Assembly (NCBI GenBank): GCA_949296245.1
Contig: CASFNW010000006.1
Span: forward strand, 1 to 61,029
DNA length: 61,029 bases
From: an uncultured bacterium
GTDB lineage: Bacteria > Cyanobacteriota > Vampirovibrionia > Gastranaerophilales > Gastranaerophilaceae
Direction: 5' to 3'
Both the position numbers and the translations under genes were made by a program. Every line of letters starts with the position of its first letter. Within the stretch, counting starts at the first letter, position 1. This document shows positions 50,246 to 59,823 of this stretch, one piece after another. The notes below the pieces were generated by a model that ran no database searches, was not told the origin of the DNA, and was given only the letters and a program-made list of their open reading frames with translations.

Positions 50246-51937
50246 ATGTATAAAAAGTTTTTAATTTCATTGATTATAACAGCCGCCGTGATTGCACCTG
50301 TTTTTGCAATTCCGGCAAACGGAAATAAAATGGTAAAGGTCGGAATAAGCGACCAGAAATTTCAAAATTATTATTTTACAAATACCGTCATCAGCGCAAC
50401 GGACAGTTTCAGACTTAAGGATAAAAGCACAAATTCTCTGATATCGGAGTTTGACGGTAATACAAATGTAAAAATAGAGATAAAAGACAATATGTTCACT
50501 GTTATGCAGGAGGATGATTCTATACTTGCGCAGAATCTGGCAGGGCCGATTATTGTGGAATCAGATAACGGATATGTAACTGTGGCAAATCTTAAACGAG
50601 CAGGAAAACCCGCATATTACAGGGGTGTTTTTGAACTTACAAAAGTTCCTAAAAAGGATAATCAGTTTAATATAATAAATATTCTTGATGTAGAGGCATA
50701 TTTAAAAGGCGTTGTCCCGAACGAAATGCCGGTGAGATTCGGGCTGGAAGCATTGAAAGCACAGGCTGTTCTTGCAAGAAACTATGTGCTGAAACCGAGA
50801 GAGCGCAGTTATCACAATTTTGATGTATGCGATTCCGTAGCCTGTCAGGTTTATTACGGCGCAAACACGGAACAGGAGCTTTCGGACAGAGCTGTTTTTG
50901 AAACAGAAGATATTGTGGCAATGAATGAAGGAGAACTGATTCTTGCTCTGTACAGTTCTACAGCCGGCGGGTATACGGAAAATTATGAAAATGCTTTTTC
51001 TACGGATTTATCCAACGGAACAAGGCTTTTTCCGGGTGCGCCAAAACCTTATATGAAAGGCGTGCCGGATATAAAAGATACTCCGGTACTGGATAACGAA
51101 AAAGCAGCCCGTGAGTTTTATACAACCGAGCCCAAAACTTTTGACAATGCATCTCCGTATTTCAGATGGACAAAAGAATGGGAAAAAACAGAACTGGAAA
51201 ATGTTTTGAAAAAAACATTGAAAACCCAGTCCGCAGCAGGGTTTGTTTATCCGAAATTGACAAATGCGGACAATTTCGGTTCCATAAAAGACATAAAAGT
51301 CTCAAGAAGAGGTGTCTCGGGTAAAGCCATGTGTGTGGATATTTATACGGACAAAGGTAAATTTACCGTACAAAAAGAACTGCCTATCAGAAGGACTTTT
51401 CAGAAAAACAACATTTCTCTGCCCTCGGCTAACGTTATTTTTGATATAGAAACTGTAAAACCTGAAAAATCATATAAACACACAAAACCTGTGACAAAAA
51501 TCACCGCAAGAGGCGGAGGTTTCGGGCATGGCGTGGGGATGAGCCAGTATGGTGCCGGAGAAATGGCAAAGCAGGGCTTTGGATACGAGGATATAATACA
51601 GCATTATTTTAAAAATACCGCTATAACAACATTCCCTGTTGAATTATCCAATCAGACAGGCAAAGATACAGCGGCTCAGGTATTCTATACAAAAGAAAAA
51701 TCCGCCGTTCTTGTGGTGGAAAATAAATTTCAGTTTACAAAACTCACCGTTGTAGTAAACGGAAAAGAACTCTGTGTGGAGATGATTCCCAGTTTGTTCA
51801 GGTATGAAAAATTTGATATAAGTAAATACATAAAAAAAGGCGAAAACAAAATTACATACATTTTACCTTATTCGGAAATGCACAAAAAGCCTGTCAGAGC
51901 TTATGTTGAAATAAAAGAGGCAGTAAATGAGCAATGA
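50246..51937 (+). CDS. SpoIID/LytB-domain secreted protein
   Basis: A 563-residue exported protein. A signal peptide (about 1-22) is followed by a SpoIID/LytB domain with LDVEAYLKGVVPNEMPVRFG and ALKAQAVLARNYVL, then STAGGYTENYENAF. Near the C-terminal third is the family ending RGGGFGHGVGMSQYGAGEMA, with the catalytic-type segment GHGVGMSQYGA. SpoIID enzymes are lytic transglycosylases that cleave peptidoglycan glycan strands lacking stem peptides. The organism need not sporulate: this domain is widespread in cyanobacteria. It overlaps murJ by 11 nt, so wall cleavage and lipid II export are cotranscribed. Confidence 0.92.
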   Translation: MYKKFLISLIITAAVIAPVFAIPANGNKMVKVGISDQKFQNYYFTNTVISATDSFRLKDKSTNSLISEFDGNTNVKIEIKDNMFTVMQEDDSILAQNLAGPIIVESDNGYVTVANLKRAGKPAYYRGVFELTKVPKKDNQFNIINILDVEAYLKGVVPNEMPVRFGLEALKAQAVLARNYVLKPRERSYHNFDVCDSVACQVYYGANTEQELSDRAVFETEDIVAMNEGELILALYSSTAGGYTENYENAFSTDLSNGTRLFPGAPKPYMKGVPDIKDTPVLDNEKAAREFYTTEPKTFDNASPYFRWTKEWEKTELENVLKKTLKTQSAAGFVYPKLTNADNFGSIKDIKVSRRGVSGKAMCVDIYTDKGKFTVQKELPIRRTFQKNNISLPSANVIFDIETVKPEKSYKHTKPVTKITARGGGFGHGVGMSQYGAGEMAKQGFGYEDIIQHYFKNTAITTFPVELSNQTGKDTAAQVFYTKEKSAVLVVENKFQFTKLTVVVNGKELCVEMIPSLFRYEKFDISKYIKKGENKITYILPYSEMHKKPVRAYVEIKEAVNEQ

Positions 51938-53555
51938 AACATCATTAGACAATAATACAACGGCAGAACCCGCCAAAGTATCAAAGACCCAGAGTCTTTT
52001 AAAAGCCGCATGGATAATCGCTTATGTTACCATAATCAGCAAGCTGATAGGCTTTTTGAGAGATGTTGTTATTGCAAACTTTTATGGAGCAGGCATGGTT
52101 TCTGACGCATATTTTTATGCATATCAAATTCCTGCAATATCTATAATTCTTTTAGGCGGCATAGGAGGCCCTTTTCACAGCGCTGTTGTCTCCGTTTTTT
52201 CAAAAATGATTCCAAATCTTAATGAAAAAGCTTCGCCCGAGGTTAACAAGCTTTTTAATACTTTTTTAACAAGTTCGTTTCTTGTATTCCTTTTGCTAGG
52301 TGTTCTTGTTTTTGTCTTTTCTGACGTTATTATGAAAATAATCATTGCAAACGGAACACCGGAATTGATACATCTTGCGGGTATGCATTTGAAAATTATG
52401 GCGCCTGTTTTGACAGTAGGCGGTGTTGTAGGGATTTATTACGGAATTTTGATTGTATACAAAGAATTTTTGATACCGAATATTTCTCCTATTTTGATGA
52501 GCGTGGCGATTATTGCAATAATTTCTCTTGTTCATCATGACAATTCCGGTATCATACTTGCTGCTGCCACTACTGTGGGTGCTTTGTGCCAGTTTGTATA
52601 CCAGCTGCCAAAATTGAAGCAGCTCGGTTTTAAATTCCGCCCGAATCTGGATATCTTTAACAATCCTCAGTACAAAAATATTCTGGAGCTTTTATTCCCT
52701 GCAATACTGAGCAGTACTGTAGGACAGGTTTATATTTATGTGGACATGTTTTTTGCCTCGCAATTACAGGAGGGTGCATGGTCAGCAATAGGTTATGCAA
52801 ACAGATTGTTCCAATTCCCTGTAGGAGTGCTTGTTACAGCGTTTCTTGTGCCTTTATTCCCGATTTTTTCAAAACTGGTAGGCGAAAAAGATTACGATAA
52901 TATCAGATACTACTTTAATAAGGGTGTAGGGCTTTTAAATTTTGCGGCTTTCCCGATTCTGGTTCTTATAATTTTGCTGTCAACAAATGCAATACAGTTG
53001 ATTTTCCAGAGAGGTGCATTTAACGAAGTTGCTACAATGATGGTATCAGAAGCATTGTGCTATTTATCAATATCAATCATCTTTTATGTTTTCAGAGATT
53101 CAATAACGAGAGTATTTTATGCGTTTAATGATTCGAAAACACCTTTTCTTGTGGCGTTGTCGTCTATTGTAATCAAATTTATTTTAAACTTTTTGTTTGT
53201 AAAACAGCTTGGAATAGGCGGTATAACACTTTCAACTTCATTTGTTACTTTGATAAACGGATTCTGGCTCGGACTTTTGATTAAGAAAAAGATGAGTATG
53301 GATTATGGCATTTATTTTAAAAATCTTTTAAAAATGGCTGTGATTTCTGTTGCAACATATTATGTCTGTCTGGGTGCGTACAGGCTCTGGGACGCACATA
53401 TAGCCGTTACGCAGTTTACATTAACGGTAAAAATAATTGTTATAACACTTTTGTGCGGGATTGTATACAGCGTATTTGCTGCAATTGTCAGAATACCTTA
53501 TGTCTTTGAACTCTATGGCAGAGCAAAAGGCAAGCTGATGAGGTTCAGAAAATAG
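51927..53555 (+). CDS. murJ: Lipid II flippase MurJ
   Basis: Inner-membrane transporter of the MOP superfamily that flips undecaprenyl-linked peptidoglycan precursor to the periplasm. The 542 residues have about 30 polar N-terminal residues and then 14 predicted helices. The opening helix carries SKLIGFLRDVVIANFYGAG, where the conserved Arg lies, and FFASQLQEGAWSAIGYANRL is the family's central segment. GAFN and FYAFNDSKTP are also conserved. It is coupled to the SpoIID-like gene upstream and followed after 83 nt by uppS, which makes the lipid carrier. Confidence 0.94.
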   Translation: MSNETSLDNNTTAEPAKVSKTQSLLKAAWIIAYVTIISKLIGFLRDVVIANFYGAGMVSDAYFYAYQIPAISIILLGGIGGPFHSAVVSVFSKMIPNLNEKASPEVNKLFNTFLTSSFLVFLLLGVLVFVFSDVIMKIIIANGTPELIHLAGMHLKIMAPVLTVGGVVGIYYGILIVYKEFLIPNISPILMSVAIIAIISLVHHDNSGIILAAATTVGALCQFVYQLPKLKQLGFKFRPNLDIFNNPQYKNILELLFPAILSSTVGQVYIYVDMFFASQLQEGAWSAIGYANRLFQFPVGVLVTAFLVPLFPIFSKLVGEKDYDNIRYYFNKGVGLLNFAAFPILVLIILLSTNAIQLIFQRGAFNEVATMMVSEALCYLSISIIFYVFRDSITRVFYAFNDSKTPFLVALSSIVIKFILNFLFVKQLGIGGITLSTSFVTLINGFWLGLLIKKKMSMDYGIYFKNLLKMAVISVATYYVCLGAYRLWDAHIAVTQFTLTVKIIVITLLCGIVYSVFAAIVRIPYVFELYGRAKGKLMRFRK

Positions 53556-53638
53556 TTTGTCAAAATTGTCCGGATATTTTAAAACCGGATTATTTTCTTT
53601 TATAATGAAATAACAGGATTATTTTTAAGGATAGTAAA

Positions 53639-54367
53639 TTGAAAACATTAATAAATGAAAAAGATATAAAAGATTCTGTTAAAAAAACAAATCTTAAGCA
53701 TATAGCTATAATTATGGACGGCAACAGACGCTGGGCAAAAGAAAAATTTCTTCCTTCCGCTATGGGACACCAGAAGGGAGTTGACTCTTTGCGCAATACA
53801 ATGAGGCTCTTTGACAAATACGGGATAAAATATCTTACCGTATATGCATTTTCTACAGAAAACTGGAACAGAAAGAAAGAAGAAGTCGAATTTTTGATGA
53901 ATCTGCTTGCAAAAACTCTGCTGGGCGAGTTGGATGAAATGCACAGAGAAAATGTAAAAATTAAATTTCTCGGTGATATTTCAAAATTAAATGCAAAACT
54001 TGTAGAAATTATAGAAAACGCAGAAAATAAAACAAAAGATAATACAGGTGTAAACCTTAATATAGCCTTTAATTACGGTGCTCGTGACGAAATAACAAAT
54101 GCAGTAAAAGCTATAGTAAAAGAAGGTATACCCGCAGAAGAAATAACTGAAGATACAATATCACAGCATCTTTATACAAAAAATATACCTGACCCGGATT
54201 TGCTTATCCGTACCGGAGGAGAAAAACGTATAAGCAACTACCTTTTATGGCAGATAGCATATTCGGAAGTATACATTACAGATACATACTGGCCGGAATT
54301 TGGTGAAGAAGAACTGATAAAAGCTATTACGGAATTTGAACACAGAAACAGAAGGTTTGGCAAATAA
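53639..54367 (+). CDS. uppS: Undecaprenyl diphosphate synthase
   Basis: Cis-prenyltransferase producing the C55 carrier for wall and polysaccharide synthesis. The 242 residues have the signatures IIMDGNRRWAKEK (about 23-35), FSTENWNRKKEEVEFLM, FNYGARDEI and LLIRTGGEKRISNYLLWQ, with TDTYWPEF near the end. It begins at TTG with AAGGA 9 nt upstream. It should use farnesyl diphosphate from the IspA homologue and supply MurJ's lipid substrate. The rdgB gene follows after 1 nt. Confidence 0.96.
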   Translation: MKTLINEKDIKDSVKKTNLKHIAIIMDGNRRWAKEKFLPSAMGHQKGVDSLRNTMRLFDKYGIKYLTVYAFSTENWNRKKEEVEFLMNLLAKTLLGELDEMHRENVKIKFLGDISKLNAKLVEIIENAENKTKDNTGVNLNIAFNYGARDEITNAVKAIVKEGIPAEEITEDTISQHLYTKNIPDPDLLIRTGGEKRISNYLLWQIAYSEVYITDTYWPEFGEEELIKAITEFEHRNRRFGK

Positions 54368-54368
54368 A

Positions 54369-54959
54369 ATGATAAAAATAGCACTCGGCACATCAAACCC
54401 GCATAAACTTGAAGAAATAAACGATATGCTAAAAGAAATTCACCCTGACAGTGTTGAATTTGTACTGGTTGAGGGTGATTTTAATCCCGAAGAAAACGGT
54501 ATGACATTTGAAGAAAATTCTTATATAAAAGCGGCTGAGGCAGCAAAAGTTATGGGAATCCCTGCACTGGCGGATGATACTGGACTGTGCGTAAAAGCCT
54601 TGGACAATAGACCCGGAATACATTCCGCAAGATATGCACCGGATCAGAAGTCTAAAATAGCAAAACTTCTGGACGAAATGAAGAATGTGCCGGAAGAAGA
54701 GCGTGAGGCGTATTTTATATGCACCATGACACTTGTTGCTCCGGACGGTAAAATATTGCATACACAGACAGGCCGTATAGACGGATATATTGATACAAAA
54801 CCGTCAGGAGAACACGGGTTTGGCTATGACCCTTTGTTTTTTGTGCCAAATCTCAATAAAACCATGGCAGATATGTCAATGAAAGAAAAGAATACACTTT
54901 CTCACAGAGCACGAGCCTTGAAGCCTATGGTCGAATGGATAATGAAAAATTTGAGTTGA
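54369..54959 (+). CDS. rdgB: Non-canonical purine NTP pyrophosphatase
   Basis: House-cleaning enzyme that hydrolyses ITP, dITP and XTP to monophosphates, keeping them out of DNA. The 196 residues contain GTSNPHKLEEI (near 6-16), ADDTGLCVKALDNRPGIHSA, GFGYDPLFFVP and SHRARAL, all hallmarks of the Ham1/RdgB family. The ATG at 54369 lies 1 nt after the uppS stop and gives the expected N-terminus; a longer frame from 54336 within uppS is not supported. Confidence 0.95.
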   Translation: MIKIALGTSNPHKLEEINDMLKEIHPDSVEFVLVEGDFNPEENGMTFEENSYIKAAEAAKVMGIPALADDTGLCVKALDNRPGIHSARYAPDQKSKIAKLLDEMKNVPEEEREAYFICTMTLVAPDGKILHTQTGRIDGYIDTKPSGEHGFGYDPLFFVPNLNKTMADMSMKEKNTLSHRARALKPMVEWIMKNLS

Positions 54960-55542
54960 TTTTATCAATAGTATGTCTGAGCGGGATCTCTCTTCTACCC
55001 GAGGGTATTCTGAGCCGTAAGGCGAAGAATCTGTGTTTTTAGATTCTTCGGTCACTTCGTTTCCTCAGAATGACGGATTATTTTATGACATATCTGATGC
55101 GTCATCCTGAGGGCAGAGCCCGAAGGATTTGTTTTACTATTTTTCTTAGATTCTTGCTTGAGGCAAAAACTCTGTCGAAACTTGACTAAATGTCAATTTT
55201 AGATAGAGACTCTGCCGAATAAAAGCAACATTTAGTTGCTTTTATGAGAAGAGCTAAGTCAAAAGCGAAGATTTTGCGTGCCAAGAACTCTGTTTAGAGT
55301 TGACTGAATGTCAAGTCTAAATAGAGGTATGCTAAGTCAGAAACGAAGTTTCTTCGTGCTGTATAAAGATTATAGAACCGTAGGTCTCAGAATACCTTCA
55401 GTATACGCTAATGCTTAGTATGACGCAGTTTTGAATTTTTAGAGGAATTCGCTATATAAGTTCCTTAATATTCCTCTACAAAGTATAATGTATTTTTAAT
55501 ATAATTTAATTAATTGATAAAACTCACAGGATATAAAGAATT
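54960..55542. repeat. 583-bp spacer built of hairpin repeats
   Basis: No gene is supported. Elements in order: TACCCGAGGGTAT (about 55000, complement near 50199); a GAAGAATC...GATTCTTC hairpin (about 55025-55050); TCAGAATGACGG, also found at the window's left edge; CTCTGTCGAA with the stem TTGAC-TAAAT-GTCAA (about 55170-55200); CTCTGCCGA hairpin copy 3; a second TTGAC-TGAAT-GTCAA unit (about 55290-55325); and CTGTATAAAGATTATAGAACCG, which resembles the spacer near 50145. It looks like repeats inserted beside or into one another. Confidence 0.7.
55208..55250 (+). repeat. CTCTGCCGA hairpin repeat, copy 3
   Basis: GACTCTGCCGA, then ATAAAAGCAAC, a 5-nt loop, GTTGCTTTTAT and GAGA. The stem is unlike that of copies 1, 2 and 4 but is perfectly paired. 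Confidence 0.7.
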
Positions 55543-56313
55543 ATGGACAAAAATTTTGAAAACGAGCTTAAAAGCGCAATGGAATTTTTTAAAAAAAGAG
55601 ATTATGCAAACGCTCTTGAAAAATTTAAAAAACTTCTGGAATTTGATAACAAAAATGCACATCTATATAATAATACAGGTCTTTGTTATGCACATCTCGG
55701 GCAAAATAAAGAAGCCGAAGAATACTATAAAAAAGCAATTTTTATAGATGATAAGCTTGTTGAAACATATATAAACATTGCGGATTTGTATTACAAAGAA
55801 AACCGTCTGTGGGATGCAATAGAAATTTTACAGGGTGCGATTGCGCTTATTCCTGACAATGCTGCATTGAGACATTATCTCGGACGTATTTATATAGAAG
55901 ACAAACGTTATGATGATGCAATTGATGCGCTGGATTCAGTTCTTGAACTTGCACCCAAAAATTACGATGCAAACTGGGATTTAGGTATGGTGTATTATGA
56001 ACTCGGGGATTACAACAGTGCTATTGCAAATTTTGAAGAAGTTTTAAAATATATAGAAGATAATGAACTTATATTCTATCAGGCAGCATTGGCTTATGAA
56101 GCTAATGACGAAATTGATAAAGCTATTTCTAACCTTTTAAAAAGTATTTCTGTTAATGATAAATTTCCTCTTGGTTACAAAAGACTTGGCATGCTGTTCT
56201 CAGCAAGGGGAGATATCAATGATGCAAAAGAATATTACGAAGAATATTTAAAATTTGATATTCCTCAGGAAGAAAAAGATAAAATCCAACAGATACTGGA
56301 CAGATTAAATTAA
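55543..56313 (+). CDS. Tetratricopeptide-repeat protein
   Basis: A 256-residue soluble protein made of about six TPR units, e.g. AHLYNNTGLCYAHLGQNKEA, VETYINIADLYYKENRLWDA, AALRHYLGRIYIEDKRYDDA and NWDLGMVYYELGDYNSA. TPR arrays bind partner proteins; no enzymatic domain is attached. There is no signal peptide or membrane segment, so it acts in the cytosol. AGGA lies 11 nt before the ATG. It stands alone after the repeat-filled spacer, and its stop overlaps by 4 nt that of the convergent M16 protease. Confidence 0.9.
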   Translation: MDKNFENELKSAMEFFKKRDYANALEKFKKLLEFDNKNAHLYNNTGLCYAHLGQNKEAEEYYKKAIFIDDKLVETYINIADLYYKENRLWDAIEILQGAIALIPDNAALRHYLGRIYIEDKRYDDAIDALDSVLELAPKNYDANWDLGMVYYELGDYNSAIANFEEVLKYIEDNELIFYQAALAYEANDEIDKAISNLLKSISVNDKFPLGYKRLGMLFSARGDINDAKEYYEEYLKFDIPQEEKDKIQQILDRLN

Positions 56314-59258
56314 ACCTGATTTGCAATATTCATATTATCCAGAGTTTTTTGGCTTGCCAGAATAGATGTAACGGAATTTGAATTAAAAATATAATTTGCA
56401 GCATATTGAATATCTTCCGGAGTGATTTCATCAACCAGTTTTAGATTTTCATTTATTGCATTTATCCCGAAATAGGTATCTTTTGACCCGGCCAGCAATC
56501 CGGTTTGTGCCTCGGAAGTTTCAAGAGAATTAAGCATTCTTGTTTTAACCCGCAATTTTGCTGCGTCCAGTTCTTCCTGTGGCACAGGCTGTATTTTTAG
56601 CATTTCAATATGCTTTTTAAATCCGTCAAGTGATTTTCTTACATTATCAAACTGTTCAATATTTTCTTGAGGATTATCTGTTGTTGTTTTTATCCCCAGA
56701 GAAATAACACCCGTGTCGCCTTCATAATCAATTTCTGATTCTACACGATATGCCAGTTTTTGCTGTTCTCTAAGATCATTAAACAATCTTGAAGAAGGAC
56801 CGCCTCCCAGTATTGTATTTAAAAGAGAAAAAATCATCTGGTCTTTGGGGTTATAATTCGTTTTAAACTTAAATGCCTGAATAATATCAGCCTGATTTCT
56901 CGGTTCTGCTTTTGTCAAAATTTTATTTTGTTCAATCGGTTTAAAAGTTTTAAAGAAATCAACTTTGTATGGTTTAAAATCGCCCAATCCATATGACAGT
57001 TTATTCAAAATTGTTTGCGATACGTCCGGTTTTTTGTCAACAGGAGCAGTAAAAACAGCTTTTGCCATAGCATTATTTTTTATGTAATTATAAAACTCTT
57101 CTACATCTGACAGCGTAATGGATTCAATAGTTTTTAAAAGCTCATCTTTTGTTGAATATTTAGGAATATCAGGGAATAAAGCCTTTGATAATTCAGAAGC
57201 GGCAGAATTTTCCACTTTTAAAAGATTTTCCTTAAAAAGAGCTTTGGCATACTCAAGACTTTTTTCATTAATTCTCGGTTCGGCGAGTACTTCTTTAATA
57301 AGATTAACTGTTAAACCGGTATCCTGAACAAGAGATTCCGCATCCGCATAAATATAATCATAACCCGCATCAAATTTCAGTGACATTCCTGCTTTATAAA
57401 CATCTTTATAAAAGTCATTATAACTTTTGTTTTTGGAACCTTCATTAAGCATAATAGAAAATATTGATGGAACCCCGGGTTTTGTATTTGCGGGAACAAC
57501 TGTCTGCAGTTTTACATAGGATGACAAAATATCCGATTTGTTTGGATTCAGAATCACCTCCATGTTATTGGCAAGCCTATACTGTTTAATTTTTGTAGTA
57601 TCAAACATTTTATCTTCAATCCTGCCTTTAAACGCAATGTGTTGTGAGGGATTTACTGTTGCAGCACAGTTTTTAGCAGTTGTTATTTTGTTTGCTTCCT
57701 GATAATTATTTATTATTTGCTCATCATTTAACGACTGCGGATGTATAACAGACAGAGAAACTTTGTTCAAATCCAGATATTTTTTTGCAAAAGCTGTAAT
57801 ATCAGCAGGTGTAATGGTATTTAGAATTGCAAGATAATTTTCCGCATAATTTAAATCATCATCCAGTATAGCATTGCCTAAAAGTGAATTAAGAGAATGA
57901 GAATCCTCTGAAATTTTTGAATATGTCATTTTTAAGAATTTTTTGGCAGTTTCAAGTTCTTCAGAAGTAAGCGGGTTTTGTACAAGATTATTTATTTCTT
58001 TATAAATTGTTTTTATAACCTGTTCTGTTTTTTGAGGTGTTGTTTGCGAAGCAATCAAAATTGTCTTCGGATCAGAAGGTCTGTTTCCGACACGCTCAAT
58101 ATTCATCATTGCACCGGATTGAATTTTATTGAGTGCTTTACTTATTCTTGCATTTTTATAGCCCAGTATTGCCGTCATTAAGACTTCCATTTCAATATTT
58201 TCTTTTGTGGAATTATTTGCAGGGCCTGCAAATCCCAGAACAGCAACACTTGATTGAGCTTTAGGCAGTTTTACATCAATTCTGACAGGTTTTTGAATTG
58301 TATTAAAATCCTGATATTTTCTGTTTTGTACGGGCACATAAGCACTTTTGTTAAAATATTTTGCTATTGTATTAATAGCTTCATCTGCAGGAACCTCGCC
58401 TGTTACTACCGTTACGCTGTTGTCAGGTGTGTACCACAGATTGTAATATTCAAGTGTATCATCTCTTGTCAGTTTGTTTATATTGGAAATCGTACCGGCA
58501 ACAAGATCAGGTGAGGTAGTCTGTATTTGATAAAGGTTTTTAATACAGTTGTTTAAAGCTGTGTTTACGGGCTCATCACCAACCATACTGATTTCAGAAG
58601 TAACAGGACCTTTTTCCTTTTCTACCATTTCTGCAGTATGTTCCGGATACTGCAGCTGCTGTGATTGAATGTATGCCGATGTGTCAAAAACATTGCCTTT
58701 GCCCAGAAGCTGGGAGGAAATAAAATAGTTTGTTGCGGAAAATCCGGTAGATGCATTTGTAGATGCACCCATGTCGTTTACTATTTTGAAAAAATCTCCG
58801 GAACCGAGACTTCCGTAGGGACTTTTGGAACCGTTAAAAGCCATATGTTCGTTAAAATGGCTGATTCCCCGCTTTTCATCGGGCTCGTTCATCGAACCTA
58901 CATTGTAATAAGTTTCAAGAACAGTAGGTCCTTTTTTTTCAAGTACAACTACTTTTTGTCCGTTGGCAAGTTGGAATAGTTTTGCATTGTTAGAAAAAGG
59001 AAGATTTATGTTGCGGATAAAAGTATAAGAGATAGGCGCCTGTGCCAGCACCTGTGCTTTTAACGTTTCAGATGCTTTTTTTGTGTCGATAGGGTTTGAA
59101 GCAGCACTTGGGACATTTCCCCCGGCATCGCGGGAGTCTGTCTGTGTCGGCGCCGTCTGTGTCGTGTCATTTCCTAAAGCATTAGAAACGTTATTGCGCA
59201 CATTAGCCTGCACAGGCGTTTTTATAAAATTGTTTAAATTAAGACCATCCAACTTCAT
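56310..59258 (-). CDS. Fused two-unit M16 (insulinase-family) zinc protease
   Basis: A 982-residue protein from the ATG at 59258. Residues 1-80 are polar and low in complexity. The first M16 unit carries the inverted zinc motif HFNEH in GISHFNEHMAFNG and a later EKGPVTSEI segment that supplies the third ligand, so it should be active. The second unit (from about 550) begins after HIAFKGRIEDK, lacks HxxEH and contains the GGGPSSRLFNDLREQ and YRV segments of the inactive partner half. No signal peptide is visible from this start; a longer frame from 59354 adds a basic hydrophobic stretch but lacks support. Fusion of active and inactive halves matches pitrilysin-like chambers that degrade peptides. 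Confidence 0.9.
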   Translation of the reverse strand: MKLDGLNLNNFIKTPVQANVRNNVSNALGNDTTQTAPTQTDSRDAGGNVPSAASNPIDTKKASETLKAQVLAQAPISYTFIRNINLPFSNNAKLFQLANGQKVVVLEKKGPTVLETYYNVGSMNEPDEKRGISHFNEHMAFNGSKSPYGSLGSGDFFKIVNDMGASTNASTGFSATNYFISSQLLGKGNVFDTSAYIQSQQLQYPEHTAEMVEKEKGPVTSEISMVGDEPVNTALNNCIKNLYQIQTTSPDLVAGTISNINKLTRDDTLEYYNLWYTPDNSVTVVTGEVPADEAINTIAKYFNKSAYVPVQNRKYQDFNTIQKPVRIDVKLPKAQSSVAVLGFAGPANNSTKENIEMEVLMTAILGYKNARISKALNKIQSGAMMNIERVGNRPSDPKTILIASQTTPQKTEQVIKTIYKEINNLVQNPLTSEELETAKKFLKMTYSKISEDSHSLNSLLGNAILDDDLNYAENYLAILNTITPADITAFAKKYLDLNKVSLSVIHPQSLNDEQIINNYQEANKITTAKNCAATVNPSQHIAFKGRIEDKMFDTTKIKQYRLANNMEVILNPNKSDILSSYVKLQTVVPANTKPGVPSIFSIMLNEGSKNKSYNDFYKDVYKAGMSLKFDAGYDYIYADAESLVQDTGLTVNLIKEVLAEPRINEKSLEYAKALFKENLLKVENSAASELSKALFPDIPKYSTKDELLKTIESITLSDVEEFYNYIKNNAMAKAVFTAPVDKKPDVSQTILNKLSYGLGDFKPYKVDFFKTFKPIEQNKILTKAEPRNQADIIQAFKFKTNYNPKDQMIFSLLNTILGGGPSSRLFNDLREQQKLAYRVESEIDYEGDTGVISLGIKTTTDNPQENIEQFDNVRKSLDGFKKHIEMLKIQPVPQEELDAAKLRVKTRMLNSLETSEAQTGLLAGSKDTYFGINAINENLKLVDEITPEDIQYAANYIFNSNSVTSILASQKTLDNMNIANQV

Positions 59259-59371
59259 GAATTGACTTCTTACTTCCTTATTTTTTCTTAAAACGTCTAA
59301 TAAAAAAAAATTACCTTTTGACACGGCTTGTTTTATAAATCTTAACAAAAACAAAAATAATATTGTATAAA

Positions 59372-59400
59372 ACAGCGGGGAGCCAAAACTTTCCCGCTGT
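59372..59400 (-). terminator. Terminator of the rhodanese gene
   Basis: On the minus strand ACAGCGGG, a 13-nt loop, CCCGCTGT and TTTTATA, 10 nt after the rhodanese stop and before the M16 gene. Confidence 0.7.
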
Positions 59401-59409
59401 ATTTAATAA

Positions 59410-59823
59410 CTAATTCGGATACTCTGCATCATCCGTTTCTATAATATCAAAATCCCGTTTTTTCCAGCCTTTAAATCCTCCTAAAAGTTCCATCACCGGG
59501 TATCCTTCATCAGCAAGCATGTAAGCTGCTTTTTTGCTTTTCTGGCACATAAAAGAATAGCTGTACACAATATTAATCTTGTCTTTAGAAAGCTGTACAA
59601 GTTGTTCTTCAAGCTGCTCAAACGGAATATGAACGGCATAAGGAATATGTCCTTTTATATAATCTTCGTAATCTCTTACATCGATAAGATTAAAGTCTTC
59701 AAGATGGTTGTCTATAAAATGTTTGAGTCTGTCAGGACCAATCATAAAAGCAAGTTTTTCAAGAAAAAAATCTTTTGCTTTAGAGGTATCTTTTGTACGT
59801 TTTAGAATGTCTTCGTGTTTCAT
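59410..59823 (-). CDS. Rhodanese-like domain protein
   Basis: A 137-residue protein with a single rhodanese fold: FNLIDVRDYEDYIKGHIPYA, HIPFEQLEEQ, then the active-site strand INIVYSYSFMCQKSKKAA and the end LLGGFKGWKKR. A cysteine is present at about the catalytic position, but the loop reads CQKSKK rather than the usual CxxGxR, so sulfurtransferase activity is doubtful. The 35-residue N-terminal helix (about 1-35) is extra. AAGGAG precedes the ATG. Its own terminator follows. Confidence 0.88.
   Translation of the reverse strand: MKHEDILKRTKDTSKAKDFFLEKLAFMIGPDRLKHFIDNHLEDFNLIDVRDYEDYIKGHIPYAVHIPFEQLEEQLVQLSKDKINIVYSYSFMCQKSKKAAYMLADEGYPVMELLGGFKGWKKRDFDIIETDDAEYPN

Noticed and set aside
54960..55542. 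CRISPR array
   Set aside because: Repeats are few, unequal in length and individually palindromic, with no regular spacers, and no cas genes are present.
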